Below, piece after piece: positions 31,953 to 42,856 of a stretch of DNA of 64,000 nt. This DNA is from Streptococcus sp. bf_0095 (GTDB lineage: Bacteria > Bacillota > Bacilli > Lactobacillales > Streptococcaceae). Within the stretch, counting starts at the first letter, position 1. Every line of letters begins with the position of its first letter. The stretch lies in contig NZ_RCYU01000002.1 in assembly GCF_004166885.1 (NCBI RefSeq), forward strand, positions 186,001 to 250,000, written 5' to 3'. The translations under genes and the position numbers were made by a program. The notes beneath the pieces are model-generated. The model worked only from the letters and a program-made list of their open reading frames with translations, was not told where the DNA came from and did not search any database.

Positions 31953-32585
31953 TTAGATTTCGCTTTGAAGAGCCTTACTCAAGACTCTGTATCCTTCGAT
32001 GGTTAGATGAAGACCATCTGTTGTATAAGCCGGTTTGAGCTGACCATCCTCTCCAAGCAAATGGGCAAAAACATTGATAAATTCAACATTTATCATCCCT
32101 TGGGCCAATTCGTGGTAGGCCTGGTTCAAGGTCTGAATCTTCTGATTGGTCCGGATATAAACTGTCCCCTTGTAGGGCTCTCCCTCATTCACAGGAAGAA
32201 CCGAAACGAGTTTGATTTGCGCCAAGGGCAAGAGTCGTACCATCTCCTGCAAGATGATGCTCATGTTATCAATGGTTTCCGACAGGGGCATTTCCTTTCC
32301 AATGTCATTAGTCCCGATCAGTAAAAAGACCTTGTCCACTGCTTGGCCGAAAATATGGGCATCTAGATGCTCTCTTAAGAGGTCTGTCTTGTAGCCTCTA
32401 ATCCCCCGGTTCACCATATACTGATCCGTCAACAGCAACTCTTGAAGGGGATAGTATTCGACGATAGAGTCTCCTATAAAAAGAATATCGGGTTCCCTCA
32501 AAGGATTTTGATTCAGTTCTCGGTAATTCTTCTGTATTTTTGCCTGTTCTTTCAACAGCCAGGTCTCCAATAATTGTACAGCCAT
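31953..32585 (-). CDS. SGNH/GDSL hydrolase
   Basis: A 210-residue SGNH-fold esterase or acetylhydrolase. Block I FIGDSIVEYYP carries the nucleophilic Ser, block III IGTNDIG the oxyanion Asn, and block V TTDGLHLTIEGY the Asp and His. It resembles platelet-activating-factor acetylhydrolase-like intracellular esterases. The frame is open 177 bp further upstream into the HAD gene, but ATG 32585 has AAAGGAG and starts the conserved part. Substrate is unknown. It forms an operon with the HAD gene 52 bp upstream. Confidence 0.82.
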   Translation of the reverse strand: MAVQLLETWLLKEQAKIQKNYRELNQNPLREPDILFIGDSIVEYYPLQELLLTDQYMVNRGIRGYKTDLLREHLDAHIFGQAVDKVFLLIGTNDIGKEMPLSETIDNMSIILQEMVRLLPLAQIKLVSVLPVNEGEPYKGTVYIRTNQKIQTLNQAYHELAQGMINVEFINVFAHLLGEDGQLKPAYTTDGLHLTIEGYRVLSKALQSEI

Positions 32586-32637
32586 AAAGGCTCCTTTCGA
32601 TTCGTATAGTAGAAACTGTGCAAGGTAGGATAGGCTC

Positions 32638-33471
32638 CTAGTCGAAGCTGAGCCTTCCATCCAAGTAAGCTTCGATGACTTCGTAGACCCCATGATTCTG
32701 ATGAGAAGGCGCCCTAAAGCGGGCGGCTTGTCGCGCATGGGGATCCGCATTTTCCATTGCATAGGAATAGGTCGCTAACTCAAGCATCTCGACATCGTTT
32801 TGGCTATCTCCAAACGCCATCAAGTGTCCACCATCCACGTCCCAGCGTTCTTCTAAGAATTGAATAGCCGTAGCCTTATTGACCCCCGGTTGTAGAATAT
32901 CAATAGCCCCATAGCCACTAGCTGCAGGAAGCAGGCGCTCTCCAAACTTTTCTCGTAACTCTTGCACAAAGGCTTCGACTTTTTCAGTCTCCGTGACGAC
33001 ACTTAGCTTCAAAACTTGCTGGCCATGTTCATGGGCCAAATCATCCACAAAGCGCATCCGTTTGTAAAAAGCAGCCGCTAACTCAGGCGTCATCAATTGC
33101 TCTAGAAGAGGAAACTCTGTTCCTTTCTTGGCGTAACCTCCCGATAAGCTACTAACGACCAGGTGGAGTTCTTCTTCTCGGCCTTCTAGATACTGCAAGA
33201 CCTCCTGCACCAGCTCTTCCGGCCAGCTACACTCTCGGATGAGCTTTCCCTTCTCTAATATCCGTGCCCCATTGGCCATCACCAAGGTGACGCGATCTTT
33301 CAAGTCTCCCAATACATGAGCCATACGGCTATAGCCGTTCCCTGTCGCAATGACAAAGGGAATCCCTCTTTGGTCTAACTGATCCAAGATGCGGCTCAAG
33401 CGCTCATGGTCCACCTCTCCTTGCTCGTCCATCAGAGTGCCATCCATATCTGTCGCAATCATTTGTAGCAT
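32638..33471 (-). CDS. Cof-type HAD hydrolase
   Basis: A 277-residue haloacid-dehalogenase phosphatase of the Cof subfamily (type IIB cap). Motif I IATDMDGTLMDEQG has the nucleophile and acid Asp pair, motif II VIATGNG, motif III Lys in PGVNKATAI, motif IV AFGDSQNDVEMLELA. These enzymes dephosphorylate sugar phosphates, FMN or PLP. ATG 33471 is chosen over upstream in-frame starts because GAGGTGG precedes it and motif I begins at once. Joint role with the SGNH gene is unknown. Confidence 0.87.
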   Translation of the reverse strand: MLQMIATDMDGTLMDEQGEVDHERLSRILDQLDQRGIPFVIATGNGYSRMAHVLGDLKDRVTLVMANGARILEKGKLIRECSWPEELVQEVLQYLEGREEELHLVVSSLSGGYAKKGTEFPLLEQLMTPELAAAFYKRMRFVDDLAHEHGQQVLKLSVVTETEKVEAFVQELREKFGERLLPAASGYGAIDILQPGVNKATAIQFLEERWDVDGGHLMAFGDSQNDVEMLELATYSYAMENADPHARQAARFRAPSHQNHGVYEVIEAYLDGRLSFD

Positions 33472-33718
33472 ACCGCCACCTCTTTCCATCTTTCCCCTAT
33501 TATACACCATTCCCTCATCATTTTGGAGCCTTCTCTCCCATAAATCACACCTCTCCTCCTTCCTTAAAATTTAAGAAATTCCACCGAATCCTCTTTAATT
33601 TTTGGTCCAATTTTATTATAATATAGATAGTAGATTTCCCTGTATGAGTAACTTGCAGACCCTTTCACACACCTGGTAAAAACGTCTGCTACTCCCGAAA
33701 AAGATCTAAGAGGTAGGC

Positions 33719-34594
33719 ATGAACACAAAGACTTTATACCGCCAAACATCCTTTACCAATAGCGATTTCCCTTTTTCAATCAAACAGATTAGCACCCAAA
33801 ATGGCCAGCCAGATATCTTATTTCACTGGCACACCGATATTGAGATTATTTATGTCAATGAAGGGACTGCTCAGTTCCATATCGACTATGAATATTTTAA
33901 TAGTCAGCCTGGTGATATTATTTTGATCCGCCCCAATGCCCTTCACTCCATCCACCCCATCCAGAGTTCTTCTCATACTATGGATGTCCTGCATTTTAAT
34001 CTGGACCTGATTGGGATTACCCATAAAAATATCGCCACTCTAAAATATTTACAACCCCTCTACAATGGGGATTTTGAATTTGTCCGACGCATTCAAGCCC
34101 AATCACCTGGTTACGAAGAAATCAAACAGAGCCTCTTAACCTGTATGGCAAACGGAAGAGAACAAGGCCCCTTCTATGAACTCCGACTTAAATCCCAGCT
34201 CAATGAACTCCTCTATCTCCTCTTCTCCCACAACTATATCGTCGAGAAGAAGTTCTCAACAGACGCTTACCGGAGAGAAGAAAAAATCCGTTTGGTCCTC
34301 GACCATATTTCGAACCATTACCAAGAGGAGCTCATGATCGAGCATTTGGCAGAGCTGTGCCATTTTAGCCCGACCCACTTCATGAATTTCTTTAAGAAAC
34401 AATTAGGGCTCTCTTGCATGGAGTACATCATTCAATATCGACTGAAAAAAGCGGCCCATCTCCTCCAACATTCCGATCTGGCAATCATTGATATCGCGAG
34501 CCAATCTGGCTTCAACAACCTCTCAAACTTTAATCGCCAGTTCAAGAAATACTATCAGGTCACTCCAAGCCAATACCGAAAAGCTTGTCTTTAA
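33719..34594 (+). CDS. AraC-family transcriptional regulator
   Basis: A 291-residue regulator with an N-terminal cupin sensor (WHTDIEIIYVNEG, DIILIRPNALHSI) and a C-terminal double HTH (about residues 190-290) ending GFNNLSNFNRQFKKYYQVTPSQYRK, the AraC/XylS signature. Such cupin forms usually sense sugars. It stands alone, divergent from the HAD gene and convergent with the MutS-like gene. Likely targets are carbohydrate genes, but none lies adjacent. Confidence 0.9.
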   Translation: MNTKTLYRQTSFTNSDFPFSIKQISTQNGQPDILFHWHTDIEIIYVNEGTAQFHIDYEYFNSQPGDIILIRPNALHSIHPIQSSSHTMDVLHFNLDLIGITHKNIATLKYLQPLYNGDFEFVRRIQAQSPGYEEIKQSLLTCMANGREQGPFYELRLKSQLNELLYLLFSHNYIVEKKFSTDAYRREEKIRLVLDHISNHYQEELMIEHLAELCHFSPTHFMNFFKKQLGLSCMEYIIQYRLKKAAHLLQHSDLAIIDIASQSGFNNLSNFNRQFKKYYQVTPSQYRKACL

Positions 34595-34611
34595 CCAATA
34601 GATCAAATAAT

Positions 34612-34654
34612 AAAAGCACATAAAACAAGTGAAGTTTGCGTTTTATGTGCTTTT
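34612..34654. terminator. Bidirectional terminator after the AraC gene
   Basis: AAAAGCACATAAAAC (34612-34626) pairs perfectly with GTTTTATGTGCTTTT (34640-34654), followed by AATTTTTT. Located between convergent genes. Confidence 0.9.
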
Positions 34655-34684
34655 AATTTTTTACAACAGAAGGTCTGATAAAGC

Positions 34685-36367
34685 CTAGCAACCTTCCTCT
34701 TTATCACTCAACATTCTATTTAAAGACCATTTCCCTGTTTTTTCATATTGTACAATTAATTCTTGGGAAGTTCGAGTGATTTCCGAAGGGAAATGGAGGC
34801 TTTTTAATGTATTGACCGCATTCTTCGTTACTGCTGCTCCCTGCTTTATCTGATAATCAAAGACGATTTTCCCATCAACATAGCGACTGTCAAAATGATA
34901 ATTATCATTTACTGCACCAGATGCCGCAACTAGCTCAATATCATGACTCGAAATCATATACAAGCAATCGTGTCTCGATAGCCAGCGGACAATCCCTAAG
35001 CCAGACCCAATTCGCTCAATGGTATTGGTTCCCTTAAAGAGTTCATCAATAAAGAAATAATGAAAACCAGACTTTTCCAGACTCTCAATCATTCGGAGAA
35101 TCGTTTTGCTCTCTGTAATAAAATAACTATCTCCAACCTCGATATCATCGCTGACATCCATAGAGGTCATGACATGTCCATAAGAAAGCTCCAAACTGTC
35201 GCCATAGGCGAAGCCCAAACCCTGCGCTAAAATACAGTTAATGGCTACCATTTTCAAATAAGTGGATTTCCCGGAGGCATTATCCCCACTAATCACCATA
35301 TTTCTTTCAAAACTAACATCATTAACAACCGGATCCGCTAGTAAAGGATGGTAGATCCCCTTTCCTTTAATCCCAGCTTCTTCCTTAAAATTGGGATGAC
35401 AAACCAAATCAACATCACGCTTATGGCGTAGAAGGCTGATGGCTACTTCCAATTCCCCCAAAAGATTGATTGTTTCCTGAGCTTCTTTCTGATGAGTCCT
35501 CACTTGCTGGTAGATATAGATTTGGGCAATCTGCGGAATTAAGAAAAGAAAATTAAGGTAAATCAGGATAATTTCCATCTCGGAGCTTCCTGTTGGACTT
35601 TGTAAGATGCTGGAAATGACTTTCGTCTTCTTAAATGGTTGGATAGCCTGTTTGAGGTTTTCTTGTTTTGGTAGCACTAGACGGCTCAGCTTTTCCGCTG
35701 AAGCAAAGATACGAACCAGGTAACTAACTTGATCCAAGCGCATTTTATTCGACCAATTCCGAATGCTCGAAAAAATGATATTAAACGTCACACTCGCTAT
35801 CAAGACTGACATGGCTTGAATTTTAAAAAACGGAAGAAAGAAAAGAGAGAGGACTGGCAAACACGCTAAAAAAAGATAGAGAGAAAGATAGATCCTCGAA
35901 TCTTGCTTCCCTGGATTCGCCACAATACTTCTAGCCATATTGTGGTTCTTTTTTCCTAACTGGTTCATAACAACCTGAACCTTCAGACGAAGATCCGGGT
36001 GATGTTCAAAGAAATCTTCTAACTCCTGCAAAGATGCATCTGGTTGAAAGTTTATCAAACGCAGCTTCTGATACAAAGCCTCAGCACCTATACTAGACTG
36101 TGTATAGTTTAGCTGATCAAAGACTCTATGCATGTCTAAATCATGCCAAGTTTGACCATCTACTTGACTATCCGTTGGCTGGAGTGTAGATGCCAAAAGC
36201 ATTGTTTCCACTAAACTCTCTTCACTATCATTTTTTATAAAAAAAGGTTTTCCCTCCCAAGCCTTGGCTAATTTTTTTCTCAGACGAATCGTTGCTATCC
36301 GATTTGTTAGAACCATAATGATGATCAGTCCAACAAATCCAATTGGTAACCATCCAAGTTTATCCAT
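34685..36367 (-). CDS. Membrane-anchored MutS-like ATPase
   Basis: A 560-residue protein of unclear function. An N-terminal hydrophobic helix (about residues 6-22), then a soluble lever-like region, a hydrophobic pair (about 175-215) and another hydrophobic stretch (about 265-285), then a C-terminal MutS domain V ATPase with Walker A SGDNASGKST (near residue 360), DVSDDIEVGDSYF, Walker B YFFIDELFKGTN and SSHD. It lacks the mismatch-recognition domain of MutS1. The ATPase is intact, so it is probably active. It follows capA on the same strand with a 17-bp gap. Confidence 0.75.
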   Translation of the reverse strand: MDKLGWLPIGFVGLIIIMVLTNRIATIRLRKKLAKAWEGKPFFIKNDSEESLVETMLLASTLQPTDSQVDGQTWHDLDMHRVFDQLNYTQSSIGAEALYQKLRLINFQPDASLQELEDFFEHHPDLRLKVQVVMNQLGKKNHNMARSIVANPGKQDSRIYLSLYLFLACLPVLSLFFLPFFKIQAMSVLIASVTFNIIFSSIRNWSNKMRLDQVSYLVRIFASAEKLSRLVLPKQENLKQAIQPFKKTKVISSILQSPTGSSEMEIILIYLNFLFLIPQIAQIYIYQQVRTHQKEAQETINLLGELEVAISLLRHKRDVDLVCHPNFKEEAGIKGKGIYHPLLADPVVNDVSFERNMVISGDNASGKSTYLKMVAINCILAQGLGFAYGDSLELSYGHVMTSMDVSDDIEVGDSYFITESKTILRMIESLEKSGFHYFFIDELFKGTNTIERIGSGLGIVRWLSRHDCLYMISSHDIELVAASGAVNDNYHFDSRYVDGKIVFDYQIKQGAAVTKNAVNTLKSLHFPSEITRTSQELIVQYEKTGKWSLNRMLSDKEEGC

Positions 36368-36384
36368 TTCTTAATCCGCCCTTC

Positions 36385-37725
36385 CTACTGCCAATTCAGA
36401 TTCACATGTTCCTTCACTTCTTGATAGGCTGTATCAACACGCGCCTTTGTTTCATCATCCAATTGGTCCCGATACTTGCCTCCTTCAATCCAGTCCTCCA
36501 AGATATAGGTCTGGAAATGATAGAGTTCATAACCTTCAGGAGAATAACTGTCCTTTGGCGTCCGGCTGACCCAAGTAGGATGAGCTGTGGCTGTTTTGAT
36601 CCGTGTCTTGCGCCCTACCTTCTCAATGGTGATATCCATCAGGACACCCCGTTCGGTCCATTGGGCATTGTCTATCCCTTCCATGGTTTCCATCCGCTGA
36701 TTGGAAAGGAAATTCCCCATAGAATAAACGATCAATTTCTGTTGCCCATCCTTATCCACAATCTCAGCAGGCTGGACGACATGAGGATGACCACCCAAGA
36801 CGATATCCGCTCCCCAAGAAATCATCTTATGGTATAGCTCCTTTTGTTCCTCTGTCGGTTCTAAATCATATTCATTCCCCATCTGAGGCATGACAATGGT
36901 CATGTCTGCTTCCATCTCAGCTTTTTGGATTTCTTGACGCATCCGCTCCTCATTGAGATCCGATAGACGGTTATCATAGTCCTCTTGTTCTAGATTATAT
37001 TCCATCCCATTAAACCCGTAGGAGTAAGCCAAGATCGCAATCTTGATCCCATTTACCTCCTTGATCAGGATAGGGGCTTGATCCCGCGTCTCATGTGGGT
37101 AGACACCAACCGTTTGGATCCCCGCGTCTTCAAATGCCTTGGCAGTCGAAAACAGCCCTTCCAAGCCAGAATCGAGGATATGGTTATGTCCCAGATCCAT
37201 CACCTGATAACCTGCCTCCTTAATCGAAGCAACTACCTCCCCAGGGGCATTGAAAATCGGATAGCCCGAAAGCCCATAATCCGAATTGATGGTCCCTTCA
37301 AAATCCCCCAAGACAAGATCCCCTTGCTTCAACCATTCCTGAGCATAGTGATAATTCTCAGAAAAATCATAGCTTCCATCTTCCTTGGCGGCGCTCATAT
37401 AAATCAAGTCATGATAGAGTTGATCTCCATTTGCCATGATCCGAGCCGTATGCGGTAACTGATCCGGATGAATTTCTTCTTGCTTTTCAACGACTTCCGG
37501 CATTTCTAGCGCTGTAATGGGAAAACCATTCCATTTTTGAACCCACAAGACCAGATTTGCTGCCGCAAATACTGTAATCAGCAAACCATAGACAAACTGT
37601 TCGTTGGTCAGGCGAAAAGCGGTCACCTTTCCCAAGCCAATATCAAGCCAGTCGTTGAGCATCCTGAGGATATCTTTCCCAAGCTCGCTCCATCTCTTTA
37701 AGAGATCCTTCCAATTCTTCATCAT
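36385..37725 (-). CDS. CapA family protein
   Basis: A 446-residue protein with an N-terminal membrane helix (about residues 45-65) and an extracellular metallophosphatase-like CapA domain: MANGDQLYHD, GDFEGTINSD, DLGHNHILDSG, GGHPHVVQP and SMGNFLSNQ. In Bacillus, CapA (PgsA) takes part in poly-gamma-glutamate synthesis, but stand-alone streptococcal homologues have no pgsBC partners nearby, so the role is unclear and may concern cell-surface modification. An AGAGAAG sequence precedes tandem ATGs at 37725. Confidence 0.82.
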   Translation of the reverse strand: MMKNWKDLLKRWSELGKDILRMLNDWLDIGLGKVTAFRLTNEQFVYGLLITVFAAANLVLWVQKWNGFPITALEMPEVVEKQEEIHPDQLPHTARIMANGDQLYHDLIYMSAAKEDGSYDFSENYHYAQEWLKQGDLVLGDFEGTINSDYGLSGYPIFNAPGEVVASIKEAGYQVMDLGHNHILDSGLEGLFSTAKAFEDAGIQTVGVYPHETRDQAPILIKEVNGIKIAILAYSYGFNGMEYNLEQEDYDNRLSDLNEERMRQEIQKAEMEADMTIVMPQMGNEYDLEPTEEQKELYHKMISWGADIVLGGHPHVVQPAEIVDKDGQQKLIVYSMGNFLSNQRMETMEGIDNAQWTERGVLMDITIEKVGRKTRIKTATAHPTWVSRTPKDSYSPEGYELYHFQTYILEDWIEGGKYRDQLDDETKARVDTAYQEVKEHVNLNWQ

Positions 37726-37927
37726 CTTCTCTTCCTATTTCTCTTGCACTTGTCAAAGGCCTCTCCCTAGCATCTTGATGCTACCTTTTACATTCTCACA
37801 CTTCTCTAACATTCCAACTTTCTCATCTCAGGTTTATACAATGAGCCACTAAACTCACATCAAACCTAGTATTCATTGAAATACTTTCTCTTCATTGTAT
37901 CACAAATTTTAAGAAGAGAAAAAAGAG

Positions 37928-37976
37928 AGCAGGACAGAAGCGCCATTGTTTAGAAACGCTTCATCGTCCTGCTCCT
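37928..37976. terminator. Hairpin between small membrane gene and capA
   Basis: GAGCAGGAC...AGCG pairs with CGCT...GTCCTGCTC. The AGGACAGAAGCG core resembles the GGGACAGAAATCG of the long repeat at 40.0 and 52.7 kb. It is the likely terminator of the minus-strand gene ending at 38011. Nothing else is seen in 37726-38010. Confidence 0.6.
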
Positions 37977-38010
37977 GCACAGTTGATTAATTCATGTAAA
38001 TGATCGTTCA

Positions 38011-38214
38011 TCACTTCTTATCGTTTGATTTGGACAAGCTAATCGCAACCATGACAAGACTTAGGAAAAAGGCCGAAAGCAACCCTTTTGTCGTCCGATT
38101 CATAAAAGGTTGATGGAACACAAAATGATTATAGGCAGTAAATCCTAATCCAATCAGAGTTACCATAGCCGAAAGTGAAAAAATTGTTACCCACAAATTT
38201 CTATTTTTCATCAT
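38011..38214 (-). CDS. Small two-helix membrane protein
   Basis: Unrecognised 67-residue protein with two hydrophobic segments (about 8-28 and 42-60) joined by a short FVFHQPFMNRTTK loop, and a charged tail SKSNDKK. A CGGAG ribosome binding site 6 bp before the tandem ATGs at 38214 supports translation. It lies 34 bp downstream of msrAB and is probably cotranscribed. No function can be assigned. Confidence 0.6.
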   Translation of the reverse strand: MMKNRNLWVTIFSLSAMVTLIGLGFTAYNHFVFHQPFMNRTTKGLLSAFFLSLVMVAISLSKSNDKK

Positions 38215-38248
38215 AAACTCCGTTTTTCGATCTAATAGAAAGGCCCTC

Positions 38249-39184
38249 TTATTTCAAAGCCTTTAACAAATATCCATAACCTTCTCGCTCCATTTCCTCT
38301 TTTGGAACAAAACGCAGAGAGGCCGAATTGATACAGTAGCGAAGGCCTCCTTGGTCTTTTGGTCCATCGGTGAAGACATGGCCGAGATGAGCATTACCCG
38401 AGCGGGAACGAACTTCAATCCGCTCCATCCCATGGCTTTGGTCCTGGTAATAGTGGACGACATCTTTGGCAATGGGACGAGAGAAACTTGGCCAGCCACA
38501 GCCAGAAGCAAACTTATCCTTTCCAAAGAAAAGAGGTTCCCCAGTCGTAATATCCACATAGATGCCCTCTTCAAAGGTCTGATCATAGACATTGTGGAAA
38601 GGGCGTTCCGTCGCGCTTTCTTGGGTGACTTGGTACTGCTCTGCTGTCAGTTTCGCTTTTAAGGTTTCTTGATCTGGCTTCTGATAGGCTGCCGGATCAA
38701 TCAAGGGTTGGGCAGCATCCGTCACATCGATATGGCAATAACCCCCAGGATTCTTCTTGAGGTAGTCTTGGTGGTAGTCCTCAGCCAGGATGTAGTGACG
38801 CAAGGGCTCTAGCTCCACCGCGATCTTGCGGCCCAGTTGCTTCTCTTCTTCCGCAAACACTTGGGCAATCACCTCACAATCCGCCTCGTCTAGGTAATAG
38901 ACACCGGTCCGATATTGGCGGCCTCGATCATTTCCCTGCTTGTTAACGGACAAGGGATCGATCACCCGGAAATAGTAGAGCAGAATTGCGCGTAAAGTGA
39001 TCTTGTCTGGATCGTAGATAACTTGTACAGTCTCTGCATGATCCGTTTCTTTGATCAGTTGATAATTGGTCGTCTCTACCTGGCCATTGGCATAGCCCAC
39101 CGTCGTTTGTTCTACACCGGGGATCCGAGAGAAATACTCCTCTAAGCCCCAAAAACAGCCACCTGCTAGATAAATCTCTGCCAT
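38249..39184 (-). CDS. msrAB: Peptide methionine sulfoxide reductase MsrA/MsrB fusion
   Basis: Repairs both epimers of oxidised methionine. The 311-residue protein has the MsrA domain first (active-site [10 protein letters not shown] at residues 9-18) and MsrB second (about 170-305) with [11 protein letters not shown] and [13 protein letters not shown], whose Cys is the MsrB nucleophile. No signal peptide or thioredoxin domain is attached, so it is cytoplasmic. The frame opens earlier, but ATG 39184 has GAGG upstream and starts the family homology. It fits a peroxide-producing organism (spxB). Confidence 0.95.
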   Translation of the reverse strand: MAEIYLAGGCFWGLEEYFSRIPGVEQTTVGYANGQVETTNYQLIKETDHAETVQVIYDPDKITLRAILLYYFRVIDPLSVNKQGNDRGRQYRTGVYYLDEADCEVIAQVFAEEEKQLGRKIAVELEPLRHYILAEDYHQDYLKKNPGGYCHIDVTDAAQPLIDPAAYQKPDQETLKAKLTAEQYQVTQESATERPFHNVYDQTFEEGIYVDITTGEPLFFGKDKFASGCGWPSFSRPIAKDVVHYYQDQSHGMERIEVRSRSGNAHLGHVFTDGPKDQGGLRYCINSASLRFVPKEEMEREGYGYLLKALK

Positions 39185-39467
39185 CTTTTTTTCCTCGCTT
39201 CCTGCATTCCCTAAGAGGAACGCTTGACATCTATTAGCTTCATCATAATCCAAGAGTCTCAGATTTTCAAGGATTCTGCATCAAAAATCCCTTCTACTAT
39301 ACTAGTAAAAGGGATAAAGGCACTCCCACTTATTTTTCAAATAAGAAAAAGAGCGAGTAACCAAGATTCCGTAGAGACACTAAAAACTGATGGAAAAAAT
39401 CATGCATGAGAGACATGTCCCACACCTCCTCTCAATCATCTGATGTTCCTAAACATCGTTACCAAGA

Positions 39468-39797
39468 TTAAAGAACCACCGTCGGTCCGTAGACCTGTAA
39501 CTGAGGCTTCACAACCTCGTAATGCCAGTGATCATAAGCTCGCCAAACTTGAAAGGTTTCTTTATTTAAACGCAACCCGCTCAGACCAATCAATAGACTA
39601 GCGGTCTGATAAAACTTTTCCAACTCCATCAACAGGCGATTGTCTATCCTTTGAGCCTTCAATAAAACTTTCAACATCTGATCTAGATTTTCTTTAAATC
39701 GAAGGGCATCTGGACTGGGGGTGCATCCTTTAGAAAAGGCTGTTTGAAGAAGGCTGACCGTCGTCCTCGCCTCTTGAATCACATCCCTTTCTCCCAT
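39468..39797 (-). CDS. Conserved hypothetical protein
   Basis: Unrecognised 109-residue soluble protein, mostly helical, starting MGERDVIQEARTTVSLLQ and ending HYEVVKPQLQVYGPTVVL. The frame is open to ATG 39824, but AAGGTGA 6-7 bp before 39797 and a TACAAT-like -10 overlapping 39824 favour the shorter form. A helical bundle resembling small immunity proteins is possible but not supported by any motif. It stands alone between msrAB and a palindromic repeat. The 270-bp gap to msrAB holds no gene. Confidence 0.6.
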   Translation of the reverse strand: MGERDVIQEARTTVSLLQTAFSKGCTPSPDALRFKENLDQMLKVLLKAQRIDNRLLMELEKFYQTASLLIGLSGLRLNKETFQVWRAYDHWHYEVVKPQLQVYGPTVVL

Positions 39798-39879
39798 CGA
39801 AATCACCTTCCTTTTCACCTCCATTGTACACCTTTTTCTCTCTATAAAAATGGGAAATCTCTAAAACTAGGAACAGAAT

Positions 39880-40054
39880 GAGGCTGGGACAAAAGTCCTA
39901 GCCTCTCAATTGTTTCTAGATTGTCGAGCAAGACGCAGTGGTTGAGTGGACTCTACTACGCTGATTTCATCAGCTTTTACAGCCCTACTCAACTGTGCGG
40001 AGGTAGGACGACGAAATCGAATTCTAACGAATTACCGATTTCTGTCCCACTCTC
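39880..40054 (-). repeat. Long palindromic repeat, copy 1
   Basis: A 175-bp element nearly identical to 52525-52704. At its left end GGCTGGGAC aaaa GTCCTAGCC forms a hairpin that, read on the minus strand, is a terminator-like stem. A middle stem pairs GTTGAGTGG with the complement region ending CTACTCAAC, and TGTCCCACTCTC at the right pairs with the left end. It lies past the 3' end of pyrD, consistent with termination on the minus strand. Confidence 0.85.
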
Positions 40055-40102
40055 ATAAAAAACTTCCCCAAGTTTCCACTTGAGGAAGTTCTTCTCGAAA
40101 GA

Positions 40103-41038
40103 TTAGTCAATGTAGTGCAATTTCCCACGGAAATCTTCTAGACTTTGGTAGCCTTTTTCTTCCATGATAGCTTTAAGCTCCGCAGTAATGCGTTCAAAAG
40201 CCCCCACTCCTTCTTTATGAAGCGTGGTTCCGATTTGTACCATACTAGCGCCACAAAGGATATGTTCAAAGGCATCGCGACCAGTCAAGACGCCCCCAGT
40301 CCCCACAATCTGAATTTCTGGATTTAACCGTTGGTAAAAGGCATGGACATTGGCCAGAGCCGTTGGTTTGATGTATTCGCCACCAATCCCACCAAAGCCG
40401 TTCTTAGGACGGATCACCACGGATTCATCCTCGATGTAAAGTCCATTACCGATTGAGTTGACACAGTTGACAAACTTGAGCGGATATTTGTTAAAGATCG
40501 CTGCAGCTTGGTCAAAATGAACGATATCAAAATAAGGTGGCAACTTGATGCCAAGAGGTTTGGTGAAATAGGCAAAGACCTCTGACAAGATCCGATCTGT
40601 CGTCTCAAAATCATAGGCGATCTGAGGTTTCCCTGGGACATTGGGGCAGGAAAGGTTCAATTCAGTCAAACCTTTAAAATCACTTTCTTGCACCTTTTTC
40701 AAGATGGTATGGGTTTCCTCAGGAGACATGCCGACAAGAGATAGGAAGAAAGTCCGATCGGGATCTGTTTCTTGCAACTCCAATAAGTAATTCAAATAAT
40801 AGTCCAAGCCTTGGTTAGGTAGCCCCATCGAATTGATTGAGCCCAGTGGGACATCTTGGTAGCGTGGCTCTGGATTTCCAGAACGGAACTCCAATGTAGC
40901 TGTCTTGGTCACAAAGGTCCCAGCAGCCGAATTCTTCACTTCTTCTAATTCCTCAGTGGTCATACAGGCCACACCTGCCGCATTCATCAGGCAGTTGTCA
41001 AATTCAAAACCAGCAATTTGCGTCTTTGTCGATACCAT
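40103..41038 (-). CDS. pyrD: Dihydroorotate dehydrogenase, class 1A
   Basis: Oxidises dihydroorotate to orotate using FMN and fumarate in pyrimidine synthesis. The 311-residue length, lack of an N-terminal membrane extension and absence of a pyrK partner point to the cytosolic homodimeric 1A form. The active-site Cys is in [13 protein letters not shown] (about residue 130), with KLPPYFD and [19 protein letters not shown] for FMN phosphate. ATG 41038 is chosen over an upstream in-frame start because AAGGAG precedes it. Confidence 0.95.
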   Translation of the reverse strand: MVSTKTQIAGFEFDNCLMNAAGVACMTTEELEEVKNSAAGTFVTKTATLEFRSGNPEPRYQDVPLGSINSMGLPNQGLDYYLNYLLELQETDPDRTFFLSLVGMSPEETHTILKKVQESDFKGLTELNLSCPNVPGKPQIAYDFETTDRILSEVFAYFTKPLGIKLPPYFDIVHFDQAAAIFNKYPLKFVNCVNSIGNGLYIEDESVVIRPKNGFGGIGGEYIKPTALANVHAFYQRLNPEIQIVGTGGVLTGRDAFEHILCGASMVQIGTTLHKEGVGAFERITAELKAIMEEKGYQSLEDFRGKLHYID

Positions 41039-41283
41039 CTTCTTCTCCTTGAAATGAATTCTTACAGCCATTATAGCACGAAAAGGAGGATTCATGACTA
41101 GAAAACTAAAAAAGGACAAGGATCGTCCGGAAATAGCAAGAAATTACTCAAGAAGGAGTGGATTTCCGCTCAAAGGAAAGCTAAAAATCGTATCATCATT
41201 TCAACCGGAGTAAGTCCAAGCTAGGTATCTTTTTTACCATCCTCCATCAGTTGTGAAAATTTTCAGAAAATTCAACTTTTTTC

Positions 41284-41312
41284 TTTACAAGTCAAAAAAA
41301 GTCTGCTATAAT
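41284..41312 (+). promoter_or_regulatory. gdhA promoter
   Basis: TTTACA (41284-41289), 17-bp spacer, TATAAT (41307-41312). A leader of about 95 nt follows, with a CCAGTAAG/CCTGCTGG imperfect hairpin before the ribosome binding site. Confidence 0.8.
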
Positions 41313-41376
41313 TATCGACGTAATAAAACATGACATTGCTCTCAGCAGTGCCTCCATATACCAGTAAGTTCGCTAA

Positions 41377-42762
<1,386 letters not shown>

Positions 42763-42777
42763 TTTGATTCTTTTGCC

Positions 42778-42813
42778 ACACCTCTGAAGCCTTTGGTTTC
42801 GGAGGTGTTTTTC
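42778..42813 (+). terminator. Terminator of gdhA
   Basis: ACACCTCTGAAGCC pairs with GGTTTCGGAGGTGT through a short loop, followed by TTTTC. Confidence 0.9.
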
Positions 42814-42856
42814 TTGATAAAAAAAGAAGATTGGAAAAACCAAATCTTCTTTTATT

